From Poecilobothrus nobilitatus (taxonomy: Eukaryota > Arthropoda > Insecta > Diptera > Dolichopodidae): 64,000 bases of DNA. Both the position numbers and the translations under genes were made by a program. Location: assembly GCA_947095535.1 (NCBI GenBank), contig OX352772.1, positions 273,139,940-273,203,939 on the forward strand. Reading direction: 5' to 3'. Every line of letters starts with the position of its first letter. Position 1 is the stretch's first letter. The notes below the pieces were generated by a model that had not been told where the DNA came from, did not search any database, and was given only the letters and a program-made list of their open reading frames with translations. Shown piece after piece: positions 51,955 through 63,140 of this stretch.

Positions 51955-53048
51955 GTTAAATTAATTCTTAATTAAAAATTCTTTGTTGTTTTCGTTGGAT
52001 GCTATTGGAATCGTTATTTCTTTTGAAAGTCGGACGGTTCATGTAGTTTACTTACTTTGCTTGGACAATTTCGGCAATGTCCATTGTAACGGGTGGTTTT
52101 GGTTGAGTAGGTCTGCTTGGTGTATCTTCTTTGGTTACTTGGAAGTTGCCATTGAAGGAATACAGCTTTTGGTACGGTTGGCTGTGGTTTTCGGGCCTGC
52201 TTTGTTGATAATAAGAATTCCTTGGTGGCGGATTGAATGCTGGCTTCCTATTTGAAAGGTGATTTACTGATGCAGTTATTCTATTTCCTAAATTTCTGTC
52301 ATGTATTGATAGATATGCTTCTAAAATTTGTATTTTGAATTTCGAGACAGGAAAAATATGCTTCTGGTAGTGTTTGTGGTCTCTGTATCATAAGTATCCT
52401 TGAAAGATCTTCATTGAGTCCCCTTATAAAAACATCAAGGGCACTGTTACGATATGTTTCGCTTAATGCTTGTATAGTGTCCGCACCATAAGTCTCAGTT
52501 TTAATTTTGTTAATTATTAAAAACAGCTGATGATTTATGTTGGCGTAATACTCATCAATTGTGAGATTCTTTTGCGTTAAATTGGATAATTTATGTACCA
52601 AAGTTCTAACATCTCTTTTGTCTGCGCAATAGAGAGAAAGGCAGCGTTTTATTTCTTTCCAGCTACTGTCGAAGATGTTGTGTATTATTAAAGCGCCGTT
52701 TGCACTTCCACGAATTTTTTGGCGGATGTTCTGCAGGATTGCTCGATATATTGGTTTATGGTTCACTATTTGGTAATCGGTTAGAATATTTTCGACGTTG
52801 TGGACCCAGGATTTGTATTCTGTAGGGTTTCAGTTGAAAATTTGCAATTCTTTTACTACGTCTGGTAGTTTATCGATATCTTTTAGGTCTTTTTCGGTTT
52901 TCGGACTTTGCAACGTTAGTGGTTGACTTGTACTTTGTTGAGTTATGTTATTTATTTGTTCTAAATTATCTAGTTTGGCTTGAAGTAATTGTATCATGCC
53001 TAGTTGAGCATTTATTGCTCCGGTCATTTGTGTGATTGTTTCTTGCAT
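51955..53048 (-). pseudogene. gag: gag, single nonsense mutation in the capsid start
   Basis: The frame starts MQETITQMTGAINAQLG (53048) with a short helical region, and is interrupted by TGA at 52830-52832 directly before NPTEYKSWVHNVE, where a Gly is typical. It then stays open in the same frame to 52299 (HKPIYRAILQNIRQKIRG, LTQKNLTIDEYYANI, FIRGLNEDLSRIL). Downstream a proline-rich C-terminal region with SRPTQPKPPVTMDIAE follows to about 51955 after frame changes. There is no zinc knuckle, as usual for errantiviral Gag. It would form the particle core. Confidence 0.8.
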
Positions 53049-53459
53049 TCCATGTATGGTTTCCTTATGAAGTTATATTTCGAATTTTCTGGATAACTTT
53101 TTTTATTTATTAACATTTTTTAATAGCTATTTGTTGAGTTTTATTTTTTGGTTAACTTTGGTAGAAGTTGGTAACTATAGAATTTTTTATTAAAAAAAAA
53201 AATTTGTTGAACTTACAACAAAATTATTATGATTCGCATTTAAATTTTTGCTGGATACCTCGTAATGATCCTTTTTAGCTTAGTTGATAGCGGTAAGCCT
53301 ACTGCGGTACAATTAATATCACTTTGCTGACCTTGTAGATTGAATTGCCTAACTTGCTATGTTCCCACGGTGATAGCGTTCTGTAGTTCGTCCTGGATCT
53401 GTTTTTATTGAGTTTTTCAACTCGCTATGTTCCCACGGTGATAGCGTTCTGTGAGTTTC

Positions 53460-53477
53460 AATGTTTCTCGTGCGCCA
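53460..53477 (-). promoter_or_regulatory. Primer-binding site
   Basis: On the minus strand, TGGCGCACGAGAAACATT begins at the last base of the 5' LTR. The TGG complements the CCA end of a tRNA. I cannot name the tRNA with confidence. Confidence 0.7.
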
Positions 53478-53746
53478 GTTAAGAAATAACAAGAATATTT
53501 CTTATAAAAAAAATGATTTAAGGACTAATGTCCACTCTATTTAAAGTAATTATTATTTTCAAGTATAAAATAAAACTGAGTTTTAATTGCTAAATCTAAC
53601 TTAATTTATAGTAAATAAATGTTTTCTAAGCATTTATTGATATTGTGGGAATTATTAAAATAAACTTTTCATATGTGAATATTTCACAAGAATAATATGC
53701 TGACTAAGCGTCTGGATAAATACATGTGTTATATGGTGACTTAACT
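53477..53746 (-). repeat. 5' LTR
   Basis: 270 bp. It starts AGTTAAGTCACC and ends TTATTTCTTAACT on the minus strand, in direct orientation to 44244-44516. The TATA duplication follows on the plus-strand side at 53747-53750. Confidence 0.9.
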
Positions 53747-53804
53747 TATATTATAATGTTTTGAAATCAATTAAAGTTTTCTACAACAAATTTCGAGTAT
53801 GAAA

Positions 53805-54022
53805 ATAATATAATTACCAGATTTTAATTCAAGTGTTGGAACAGCCCCTTTTTTTAACTTTTTTTTTAAAAAGCAATCCTTCTCAAAATGCTTATTGCAT
53901 ATATTAGCCCTTTTCTTTTTTAAATTTTCTGGCAGTGGATAAGCTTTTATCCAGTCATTATATTTTTCAGCATTTTCAGGAGGATAAGGAAAAATTTTGA
54001 TATACCTACGTCTTATACCTAC
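53805..54022 (-). pseudogene. THAP-domain exon (host gene or transposase), partial
   Basis: The minus strand reads RRRYIKIFPYPPENAEKYNDW, then ANICNKHFEKDCFLKKKLKKGAVPTLEL. The C-x2-H pair (ICNKH), the W after the first turn, and the GAVPTL ending are the second half of a THAP zinc finger, a DNA-binding domain found in transcription factors and in P-type transposases. The first Cys pair is absent, as when it lies in a preceding exon. A possible acceptor (TTAATGTAG) lies upstream, and a possible donor (CTG then GTAATT) follows the last codon at about 53810. It is open and not visibly damaged. Coding status is uncertain, hence the class. The errantivirus inserted about 60 bases downstream of it. 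Confidence 0.55.
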
Positions 54023-54109
54023 ATTAATATACATTAGGTATAGAATTATATCCCTACATACATATTGTCTTACGTACGGAAATGCACATATTTTAAAAAT
54101 CATAGCTAG

Positions 54110-57100
54110 AATTTTATAGATACATAATAATATATAATATGTACATACAAAATTATAAAAAAAAAAAAAAAAATCAGATATGAATTCAATTTCTTTTCTT
54201 TCGTTCTTTTCTTATACGTACCTCTCGCATCAAATTTTTATTTTAAAATGTATTTTTTTTACACACACATAGATAACTAAGGCGGTTGAATGAGTCCACG
54301 TGAAAACGTTTTAGCCTTTCTTTGAGGCTACGTGGAATATAGGCCAGAATATTGAAGTGCATGCATAATGATTTTATTAGAATATGTATGTATGTGCATT
54401 TTTTTTTTACAAAAAGAATAAACAACCAAGTAACATCTAGTAAGGTGAATTTATTTAATAATTTCAAATTGGGATGTTGAGAAAAAAAAGTCGGAAAAGA
54501 GAGAGAGAGTGAATTCCGACACAAACTAAAATCATTGCTGATACAGAAAATATCATTCTTTGGACTTCTATAATTCATTCTTATTTTATAGTAACACTAT
54601 ATAAATAATTTACTTCTTATTTAATAATTTCTCAAGTTTTCTGTTTTGTATAAGTATATATAATGTTTATCTATGAATGTGTTAGTACTTAATATTTTTT
54701 ATATCAATATAGAAATGTAGTTATTTATTTAAAATGAAAAAACAAAATGATGTGTTAACCCTAGATGATTTGTGGTTACCATTCAAAATATAGTTTCTAG
54801 TAATATGGGTTAAAAGAGTTTTAACGTAAGAAATTTATAAAGAAAATTCAAATTTAAATTTGAGCGGTAAATTATCCAATGTGTATAATAAAATTTTTTT
54901 ATTAAAATAAGTTAACTCTTTTAATAGAAGTGGAAAATTAAAAGTTATTTTACAAGTTTAATAAATAGTTAAAGTTAAGTTCATATAAATATGCCAAATA
55001 TATATTTTATATAAGCTGGATTCACTGGTTCAGTACATTTGTTCCGAACTATTTTTTTAAAAGACAATTTTAACGCTAACAATTCATTGCTTCAGAACAT
55101 TCTATACTCAGGAGAAAAAATATTACTCCGCTCTTTCTGTTCAATAATTTTTTTTTATCGTGAGAAATGTCAAAAAAATTAAAAATGATAGCAACAAAAA
55201 AATAGTTCTGAATTAAAAAGTTAAAGTTAAATTAACTTGTGTTCCAGAGAGAAAAAAAAGTTCTGAACGTTTTCAAAATTGATGAAAACTGGATGTTAAT
55301 TAATTTCTTGATGATAGTTCTATTCTCATCCAGTACTGATCTATTATCTCATCAATCTAGTGTCAAAACCAGCTGATTGAGAAAAATGGTTTCTTTTTTG
55401 TTAAATTTTTGGAAATGTTCAGAGTTTAGGCAATTTTGTAAATATCATGTGAAAAGTAAATTCGGTTGACATTTAAAAAATAAAGTGTTTAGGTGATTTG
55501 AAATCAACAGAAAGATATTGTAGGGAATAATAAAATAAAGATGAAAGATAAGTAATATAAATAATATGAATTCAAAAGGTAAGTTCTCTAAATTTATTCT
55601 TCTTTAACATTTAATGTAGGTTTTTTTTGTTTTTTTTTACAAATTATATTATTTATTTTTGGAAATATTTTTATTTCTTTAAACAAATTCTGTCTTGCAT
55701 ATGTAGAATATATACTAAAATATTGTTGATTAATTATAGTTAACAAAATATTTCAAACAACGAAATCCCTTCTTAATCCATCCTTTATTCAAAAATTTTA
55801 ATACTAACTACAAGAATATTTATATAGAATAACTAGAAGAATAGTAATGTTACAATAATTTTAATTCAAATATTTAAATACTTATCTTTTGTACAAATGT
55901 ATGCCAATGTATTTAAATTAAAAATTTCAATTCTCTCTTTTATATAAAATTGGTTTTCAAATTTATAGATATCAACAGATCAATGAAATAAAAATTTGTT
56001 CAAAAATTACATTTCAAATTTCATACTCGTACATATTTAAAAAAACATAAAAAGCAACGTTTTATTTTAGCTTTCAAAATTAAATTTGAAATCAAAAAAA
56101 TTTGTTCAGAAATTATATTTTCAATGTGATAAAATTAGATATATCTACATATGTCTACACATCTACAATATGTCATTGTAAAATGTCAAAAAAATGGAAG
56201 CGAAATTGAATTTTTCAATAGCACATCAATTAATTTGTCCATAAATGGTCCATTAAACTGATGAAAAAACTGATGTGCAATAGGGGCCTAAAAGTAATAT
56301 TGAATTAAAAAACCAAACTATTAACGGGAACTTTATAAACCTTCGTTCTCACACAATATAGAATTAAGGGCAATTTTAATGTTTTACTTTCAATCAAAAT
56401 TCTTTCTGGTTCTCACATAAGCGGCTTCCTTTTATTAATTTTTGTTAATTCTTAATATTGATTCCCACAGAACAAAATACTGTATCAGCAAAATCTTGAT
56501 ATAAATGATAGCAACGGTGAAATAAAAGTCTAGTTATGAGTTATCTGTTTCCTGCGGAGCATTTATATAAACGCTTGTAAAAGTAAAAATAAATAAATAA
56601 ATTAATATTTAAAAAGTATATTTTATTTTGTTTATTTAAAAATTAATAAATATCTTTGACGCAGTTGTTAGGATTTTTCAAGTATTACATATTCAAAAGA
56701 AGTGAAAATAATACGTATATATTAATATTTTTTGACACATTAAATATCTTTTTTTTAGAAAGGAAATTTTAATTACAAGTGAAGCAAAAAGAAACTTGAA
56801 CTCATAAACTAAAATAAATATTTTTAAATTATTAAAATAAGTGATAATTTAAAAATAGTAATACGAAATATATTTAAAAGCAAATGTGTAATATTTAATT
56901 AAATATTAAATATAAATAATATATTAAATAATAAAAATTAAAAAAAAAAAAATAAACAATTACAAAAATAAAATCAAATCAATGTATTTTCTATAAAATT
57001 AAATGCATAAAATTACAAATCCTAAATAAATAAAGCAAATAATATAGAAAAATTTGTTAAATAAAGAACAAAAAGAACAATAATAAATAAAAGTAAAAAA

Positions 57101-57120
57101 AAACAACTACAAGAACATCG
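54110..57120. other. AT-rich intergenic DNA, no gene
   Basis: No supported coding frame. A segment near 54600-54660 resembles 18730-18775, and 54840-54900 resembles 43340-43420, so dispersed repeats are present. If the THAP exon belongs to a host gene, its upstream exon or promoter could lie here, but I cannot identify it. Confidence 0.45.
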
Positions 57121-57265
57121 GTATAAATCAACTGTCAACCAACAACAACAAAAAGTCAACTACCAACCAACAATACAAAAAATCAACTGTAAACCAACAA
57201 CAACAAAAGAAAATCAACTGTCAACTAACAACAACAAAAATCAACTTTCAACTAAAAACAAAATC
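57121..57265. repeat. Minisatellite, ~35-bp unit
   Basis: About four units of CAACAACAACAAAAATCAACT with GTCAACCAA-type linkers (TCAACTGTCAACC, TCAACTACCAACC, TCAACTGTAAACC, TCAACTGTCAACT). No coding potential. Confidence 0.7.
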
Positions 57266-57499
57266 TTCAATTAATATTAAGAAGCCTTCAAAATAAGTTA
57301 ATCTTATGTTATTTTTATCACAAATTTAGTAAAATAAATCTTTCAAAATCTATTGCTAGTGTTAAAAAGCTAATTAATTAAATATTAAATTTAAAGTTTT
57401 AATTCTGGAGAAAATTTGGCATTAAATAAATATATGTGTATAATTCTATAACATTTTAAAACAGCAACAGAAATTGTTTTACTATAAATTATAACATGA

Positions 57500-58400
57500 T
57501 TTTTTTTTAACTTCAAATCTTATATTTCAACATTAAATTTGAAATTTTGTTTTATAACTAATATAATGTAGAATCTCTACATATGAATAAAAATAAAAAT
57601 TTAACTATATTTTTTTTTACAAAAAATAAATTTTTATATTATTTATTAAAAAATAATATATATTAAAAAAATAAATAAAGATGTTGTCAAAGAAACAGTT
57701 TGGTTCTTTAAAATACATAATCTAATATATAAAGAAGAAATTCTGTTTGTTTGTGCCATTTTCACGAAAAAACCACCAGCCCGATTGCAACCCAATTTTG
57801 CAGGAACATTTTTACGATTCCAGGCTATATCCCATTTCGGTTCATTAACCCATTGCTGCCCGAGAGCTATTTAAACCTTTTTTGTTATTTAGTTGTTATG
57901 CACAAACTATTTGACCGATTGAGTTAAAAATTTGTACAAATGTTTTTCCTAGTATTAGATGGGTATCGAAGATTTGGATTTGGATCCCATATGTTACCCG
58001 GATTCGGCCCGGCGAGCTTTCAAAACATTTTTTGTTTCCGATGTATGTCCAATTTTGTATGGTGGTTTTATGGTCTGAAAAAAAGCCTGTGACAAATTTT
58101 TATAAAGTTCCTGTAACCCGTTTGAACACGAAAGCCGAACGAAGTTTATTAAATTTTTTTGTTGTCCTGCTTAAACGGTTTAATCAATTGATTTGGAAAT
58201 TCGTAAAATTGTTGCTCTTTAGCAGAAAACCTCCCTAGGTTAATTTGGTTACGATTCATTAACCCGTTTCGGTACCAGGGCTTAGTGAAGTTTTTTAATT
58301 TACTTTGTTGTCGCGCTTGAACGGTTCGACCAATTGAGTTGAAAATTTACAAAAGTGTAGCTCTTCGCCCCAGAAGCTCACTAATTTTATTTGGTTACGA
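57500..58400. mobile_element. Tandem-repeat element Y, left half
   Basis: A unique AT-rich part (57500-57740), then CACGAAAAAACCACCAGCCC, is followed by degenerate tandem units with GTTGTC markers at 58161 and 58307 (146 apart). Units contain AAACGGTTTAATCAATTGA and GGTTACGATCCATT. The array continues on the other side of a LINE at 62520-63140, so the LINE inserted into it. The ~700-bp stretch 57500-58200 is copied at 60369-61069. Confidence 0.7.
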
Positions 58401-58799
58401 TCCATTTTTTTTTTATTTTTTACCCGCTAACTAAACACTAGGAACTGGTTCCTGTATACATAATATGTAGGATTAGTTAAATGGGAGAGAAGGAAGGAAA
58501 TAGGATATTATGTGGGACTTAAGGGGTAGATTGGAAATGAACCTATAAAGATTTGTTTTGAATTTTTGCAAATTGTAGAATGGAGCGTTATTAACAGAGG
58601 GGAATACAGTAGATGGAAGCATGTTCCACATCTTAGTAGTTCTCACAACAAATGAGTTTCCATACCCAGTTTTAAACCATCTGGGGGTTTCTACTGTGTA
58701 GAAATGAGCACTCAAAGCCTCTCTAGTATTACGTTGGAATTGTTTGAGAGGAGTCATAATTGACTTAAGTTCAATTGAGCAAGTGTCATTATCTACAAG

Positions 58800-59311
58800 A
58801 TTTTTCCCCTTGATAGTGTCAGATTCTTACTGAATAAACCGACCTCCTCCTTTAGCCAATATAATGGGATGACCCTTACCTGCGAACGCAGTATATTGTC
58901 TAGGGAATAGGGATAGGAAAGGATAGGAAACGGATACGGAAACATTAAATTGGGATTGGGATTGTAAGGAAACAATGAATCCGGCTATTATTATTACTAT
59001 TTTGCTAACAGTGACTAACGCCGTCACAACAGTTACAAAATGTATTAGTAGTATATAGTACTACATGAGCTAATTATTGAAGGCAACCCCCACTGTCCCT
59101 GTTGTGGCTACTATTATTGGTATTATTCTTATTAATATTATTATTATTTTACTACAGAGTCAGCGCCATCAGTGGATTACAACGTGCAGCAGTATATAAC
59201 ACCTTACTTGCATGATGTAACCAAAGATGGCTCCACTGTAGCAGCTATCATTATTATTACTATTATTATTATTATTATTATTATTATAATTATTGTTATT
59301 ATTACTATTAC

Positions 59312-59348
<37 letters not shown>

Positions 59349-59420
59349 ACTATTATTATTATTATTATTGTTATTAATAATAATAATAGTATTAATGGAA
59401 ATAATAACAATTAGACGTAA
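58800..59420 (-). repeat. (TAA)n-rich repeat X, copy 2, inverted relative to copy 1
   Basis: It has the same ordered blocks as 1226-1875 read on the other strand: AGTGTCAGATTCTTACTGA, the GGATAGGAAAGGATAGG stretch, GTCAGCGCCATCAGTGGA, and the ATT microsatellite (59255-59400). It is located inside the LINE, replacing or displacing about 100 bp of its coding region near NRALRLI. Open frames here are microsatellite translations. Confidence 0.65.
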
Positions 59421-60192
59421 AGCGCGATTTTGGATTTTGTCGAAGTAACTCAAAGAAGTTTGGGATGCGCCAGCTCAAATGTGAAAATTGTTCTCCATCT
59501 TAGGTCGAATGTAAGCTCTATAGATATTAGACAGATCCCTTAGAGAGAAGTATTTTTTTTACAACGGGACAAAAAACCCAAGCATTTAGCAGCGGTTTTA
59601 GCAATATCAAAAATATGCTCATTCTATAGCATTTTTTGATTTAGCTGCATTTCTAAGATATTTAGACTTTCTGATCGTTGTTTTATTTTTTCCCCTTGGA
59701 ATTGCAGAATTGGGGTCAAATTGATTTCTTTTACAAGAAATCAGATAGCTTTGAGTTTTTGAGGTGTTGAACTCAAATCTGTTTGATTTACCCCAGTCAG
59801 TAATTTTAGTTAAGTCGTGGTTAATCAGAGAGTGCTGTCCTCGGCGAAACTATGGATTGGATTGAGAGTAGAGGAAAGTAAGTCATTGATAAAAATCAGA
59901 AAAAGAGTTGGAGATAAGGCAGAGCCTTGTGGAACGCCAGCATTTATTTTAAAAGAGACATGAAACTGTCGACAAGAACACGAATACGACGATTAGAGAG
60001 AAAATTCTCAATCCATTTGCAAAAGGTATTACCTAAACCAATAGCTTGACATTTGTTCAAAGGGGCAAAATGTCATACTCGATCGAAGCCCTTTGAGATA
60101 TTAAGAGCTACAACTTCAGATTCGCCTGAGCAATGAATACTGGAATTGAGCTTTTCGCTGAGGTATGTTAAAAGGTCACCAGTTGACCTATA

Positions 60193-60228
60193 AGATATCT
60201 TGAAAATAGCCCTATTTTCAAGATATCT
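60193..60228. repeat. Perfect palindrome, 17-bp arms
   Basis: AGATATCTTGAAAATAG, then CC, then its exact complement. It lies in the RT coding region at the place where the related copy encodes the ERQYGFRARRSTGDL block, and has overwritten part of it. Confidence 0.85.
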
Positions 60229-61221
60229 CATCAACCTTCTATTTATTAAAATTCCCATAACTTTGGAAATGACCGAAATAATAGCGATTGGTCGGTAATT
60301 TGTGGATTTGAATGAAAAGATTTTGCAAACAAATTTACTTTATCAACTGAATCTGAAATTATAGAGTTATTTTTTTTAACTTTAAATCTTATATTTCAAC
60401 ATTAAATTTGAAATTTTGTTTTATAACTAATATAATGTAGAATCTCTATATATGAATAAAAATAAAAATTTAACTATATTTTTTTTTACAAAAAATAAAT
60501 TTTTATATTATTAATTAAAAAATAATATATATTAAAAAAATAAATAAAGATGTTGTCAAAGAAACAGTTTGGTTCTTTAAAATACATAATCTAATATATA
60601 AAGAAGAAATTCTGTTTGTTTGTGCCACTTTCACGAAAAAACCACCAGCCCGATTGCAACCCAATTTTGCAGGAACATTTTTACGATTCCAGGCTATATC
60701 CCATTTCGGTTCATTAACCCATTGCTGCCCGAGAGCTATTTAAACCTTTTTTGTTATTTAGTTGTTATGCACAAACTATTTGACCGATTGAGTTAAAAAT
60801 TTGTACAAATGTTTTTCCTAGTATTAGATGGGTATCGAAGATTTGGATTTGGATCCCATATGTTACCCGGATTCGGCCCGGCGAGCTTTCAAAACATTTT
60901 TTGTTTCCGATGTATGTCCAATTTTGTATGGTGGTTTTATGGTCTGAAAAAAAGCCTGTGACAAATTTTTATAAAGTTCCTGTAACCCGTTTGAACACGA
61001 AAGCCGAACGAAGTTTATTAAATTTTTTTGTTGTCCTGCTTAAACGGTTTAATCAATCGATTTGGAAATCAAGATATCTCATCAACCTTCTATTTATTAA
61101 AATTTCCATAACTTTGGAAATGACCGAAATAATAGCGATTGGTCGGTAATTGGTGGATTTGAATGAAAAGATTTTGCAAACAAATTTACTTTATCAACTG
61201 AATCTGAAATTATAGCGTTAT
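60219..61221. repeat. 851-bp duplication: repeat-Y copy between two 152-bp LINE segments
   Basis: LINE bases 60219-60370 recur at 61070-61221 with few changes. Between them, 60369-61069 is a near-identical copy of 57500-58200 at a constant offset of 2,869. The left join shares ATTTTTTTT with both partners, and the right join shares GAAAT/CAAGATATCT-type bases. This looks like a template-switch event, not an ordinary transposition. Confidence 0.8.
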
Positions 61222-62519
61222 TGTTATCAATCAGCGGCGGAAAAGAGGATTCGCAAAAGTTGTTCATTACACTTTCCACAACTGTCCAAAAAGAACGGTT
61301 GCAGTGAGAAAGATTGATTATCTTTCTTCTCAATCTTTGGTTGTAAAGAAACTTTTATTGATTGATATCTCTCTTCCAATTGTTCCTGATCACTTTATAG
61401 CATGCCAATGGCATCTGCAGAAAAGTAAACGTTTCTGTGTTGAAAATCAATCAACCAATCAAAATTTCCTAAACACCTATTCAGGATTGTCCAGTCAGCA
61501 TGGTTGTAGTGCCAAACTAATCTTTTAAGAGATGTGTTTGTTGGTAAACTGGACTTAATAAGGCAATAGGCAATGGCAATGATCGGAACCTCCAATTGGA
61601 GAACTAACAGAAATGCTGTATTTTTCTGGATTTGTACTCAAGAACAAGTTTAATCGGTGCTCGTTTTGATTGACTTGGTCCGGAATTCTAGTTAGGCTCT
61701 TAACCAGTTGAGAAAGTTGGAATAGGTTTGAAAAAGGTTCAACTTCTTTACCCTCCGGAGAGTTGTCACTTGAAAAATGGAGCCTGTCCTTGTTATGGAC
61801 ATTGAAATCACCCGCAACAACTATTTCGCTTTCGGGATTAATTTCCAGAATTTTATTGATATTGTTGGATAATTACTCAATCGCCATAGTAGTTTCCAGC
61901 TCGTTAGCTTGACGTGATCTGTAAATAAAGCAGAAAAAGATTGTAACATTTTTAACACGGAGTTTTACCCAAAGATAATGAAAAATGTTAAGAGCTACAT
62001 TAGATCTTATATATAAAGCGACTCCTCGACGTGGAATAAAGTGTGGAACCAGCGTATAGCCATTAATACTATAATTAGTATCATCACCTATAACCTGAGT
62101 TTCGCTTAAAGCAAGTATTGTTGGACTTTCGGAGTGCAGATGGGCTTCAACTGAGTGAAAATTACATGCTAAGCTTCTTATGTTACAAAAATGTAATATA
62201 AAGTTAGTAGCCATTAACTGCAATTTGCGAGCGGTTTGGGAGAGAGGGGGGGGGGGGTCGATTTAAATTTAAATTTAAAATTAAAATATAATTTAATTGC
62301 AAATTTAAAACAAGAAAAATATATATTCTATACATTGAACAAACTCAGATTGAAAAGAAATATTTATAAAATAACTAAAATAACTAGGAGAAATAGCAAA
62401 AATAAGAAAAATTGTGACGGCACTAAAAACGTGGCGGGCATGACAAACGAAAATTCTGGTACAACAGTTTTTAGTACCTTATTATATGCAGAAATAGTAT
62501 GTCATTCAGTACAGACACA

Positions 62520-63140
62520 AACCTTTGGTTGATTTGGTCACGATTCATTGGTTACGACCCCATTTCGGTACCAGGACCCAATGAAGTTTTTTAATTCTTT
62601 GTTGTCGCGCATAAACGGTTTGACCAATTGAATTGAATATTTGCAAGAGTGTAGCTCTTCATCACAGAAGCTCACTCAGTTGATTTAGTTACGATCCAAT
62701 AATCTGTTTCGGCACCAGGGCTTAATGATATCTTTAATTTTTTTGTTGTCACGCTGGAACGGTTTGACCCAATTGAGTTGAAGATTTAGAAAAGTGTAGC
62801 TCTTCATCACAGAAGCTCATTCAGTTGATTTGTTTACGATCCAATAACCCATTTCGGCACCAGAACCCAATGAAATTTTTTTAATTCTTTGTTGTCGCAC
62901 ATAAACGGTTTAACCAATTGAGTTAAAAATTTGCAAAAGTGTAGATCTTTACCACAGAATATTACTGAGTTAATTTGGTTACGATACATTAACCCATTTC
63001 AGCATCAGGCTTCAATGAAGTTTTTCATTTTTTTGTTGTCGTGCTTAAAGAATTTGACGAATTGAAAATTGGCACAAGTATTGCACTTTAAGACAGAAGC
63101 TTATTCAATTAAGTCGAGATCCGATTCAATTTGGTCGAGA
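62520..63140. mobile_element. Tandem-repeat element Y, right half
   Basis: GTTGTC markers at 62601, 62745, 62891 and 63035 give periods of 144, 146 and 144. Each unit has AAACGGTTTGACCAATTGA, GTGTAGCTCTTCATCACAG and GGTTACGATCC blocks, as in the left half. Units decay to the right and end near GAGATCCGACC (63147). Confidence 0.7.

Larger units (their letters stand above)
44244..53746 (-). mobile_element. Errantivirus-type gypsy LTR retrotransposon with env, split by a LINE
   Basis: Two LTRs of about 270 bp in direct orientation, 4-bp TATA duplications, a primer-binding site and a polypurine tract delimit the element. Read on the minus strand it has gag (53048-51955), protease, RT, RNase H and integrase (51850-45992) and env (45920-44600). 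This order with env and a four-base duplication is that of insect errantiviruses. A plus-strand LINE (about 46256-49136) interrupts the integrase; without it the element would be about 6.6 kb. Stops, frameshifts and an altered RT active-site box make it inactive. The two LTRs are alike but show several differences. Confidence 0.92.
58403..62230 (-). pseudogene. CR1/L2-like LINE, copy 2, inserted in repeat Y
   Basis: The T run at 58403-58420 is the A tail. On the minus strand: endonuclease N-terminus (62223-61873) with FCNIRSLACNFHSVEAHL, LALSETQVIGDD and RRGVALYIRSN; endonuclease remainder to 61570 with GDFNVHNKD; pre-RT (61333-61097); RT (60258-59840) with YRSTGDLLTYLSEKL and ISKGFDRV, and a catalytic box where FADD is FAED (about 59840); C-terminal region (59453-59420 and 58757-58473) with TPLKQFQRNTREALS and GYGNSFVV. 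It is interrupted by repeat X (about 58800-59420), by a copied block of repeat Y (60369-61069) and by a palindrome (60193-60228). It is the same family as 38.6-40.7 kb. Dead. Confidence 0.85.

Noticed and set aside
51511..52255. Plus-strand frames of 90-101 residues
   Set aside because: They are antisense to gag and protease; the minus strand carries the DTGA box and Gag sequence.
58032..58238. 68-residue frame repeated at 60901-61149
   Set aside because: The two are identical because the DNA block is duplicated; there is no protein family resemblance.
59169..59453. Asn-rich and Ile-rich frames
   Set aside because: They translate the ATT microsatellite; only the first ~16 residues of the minus-strand frame are LINE coding.
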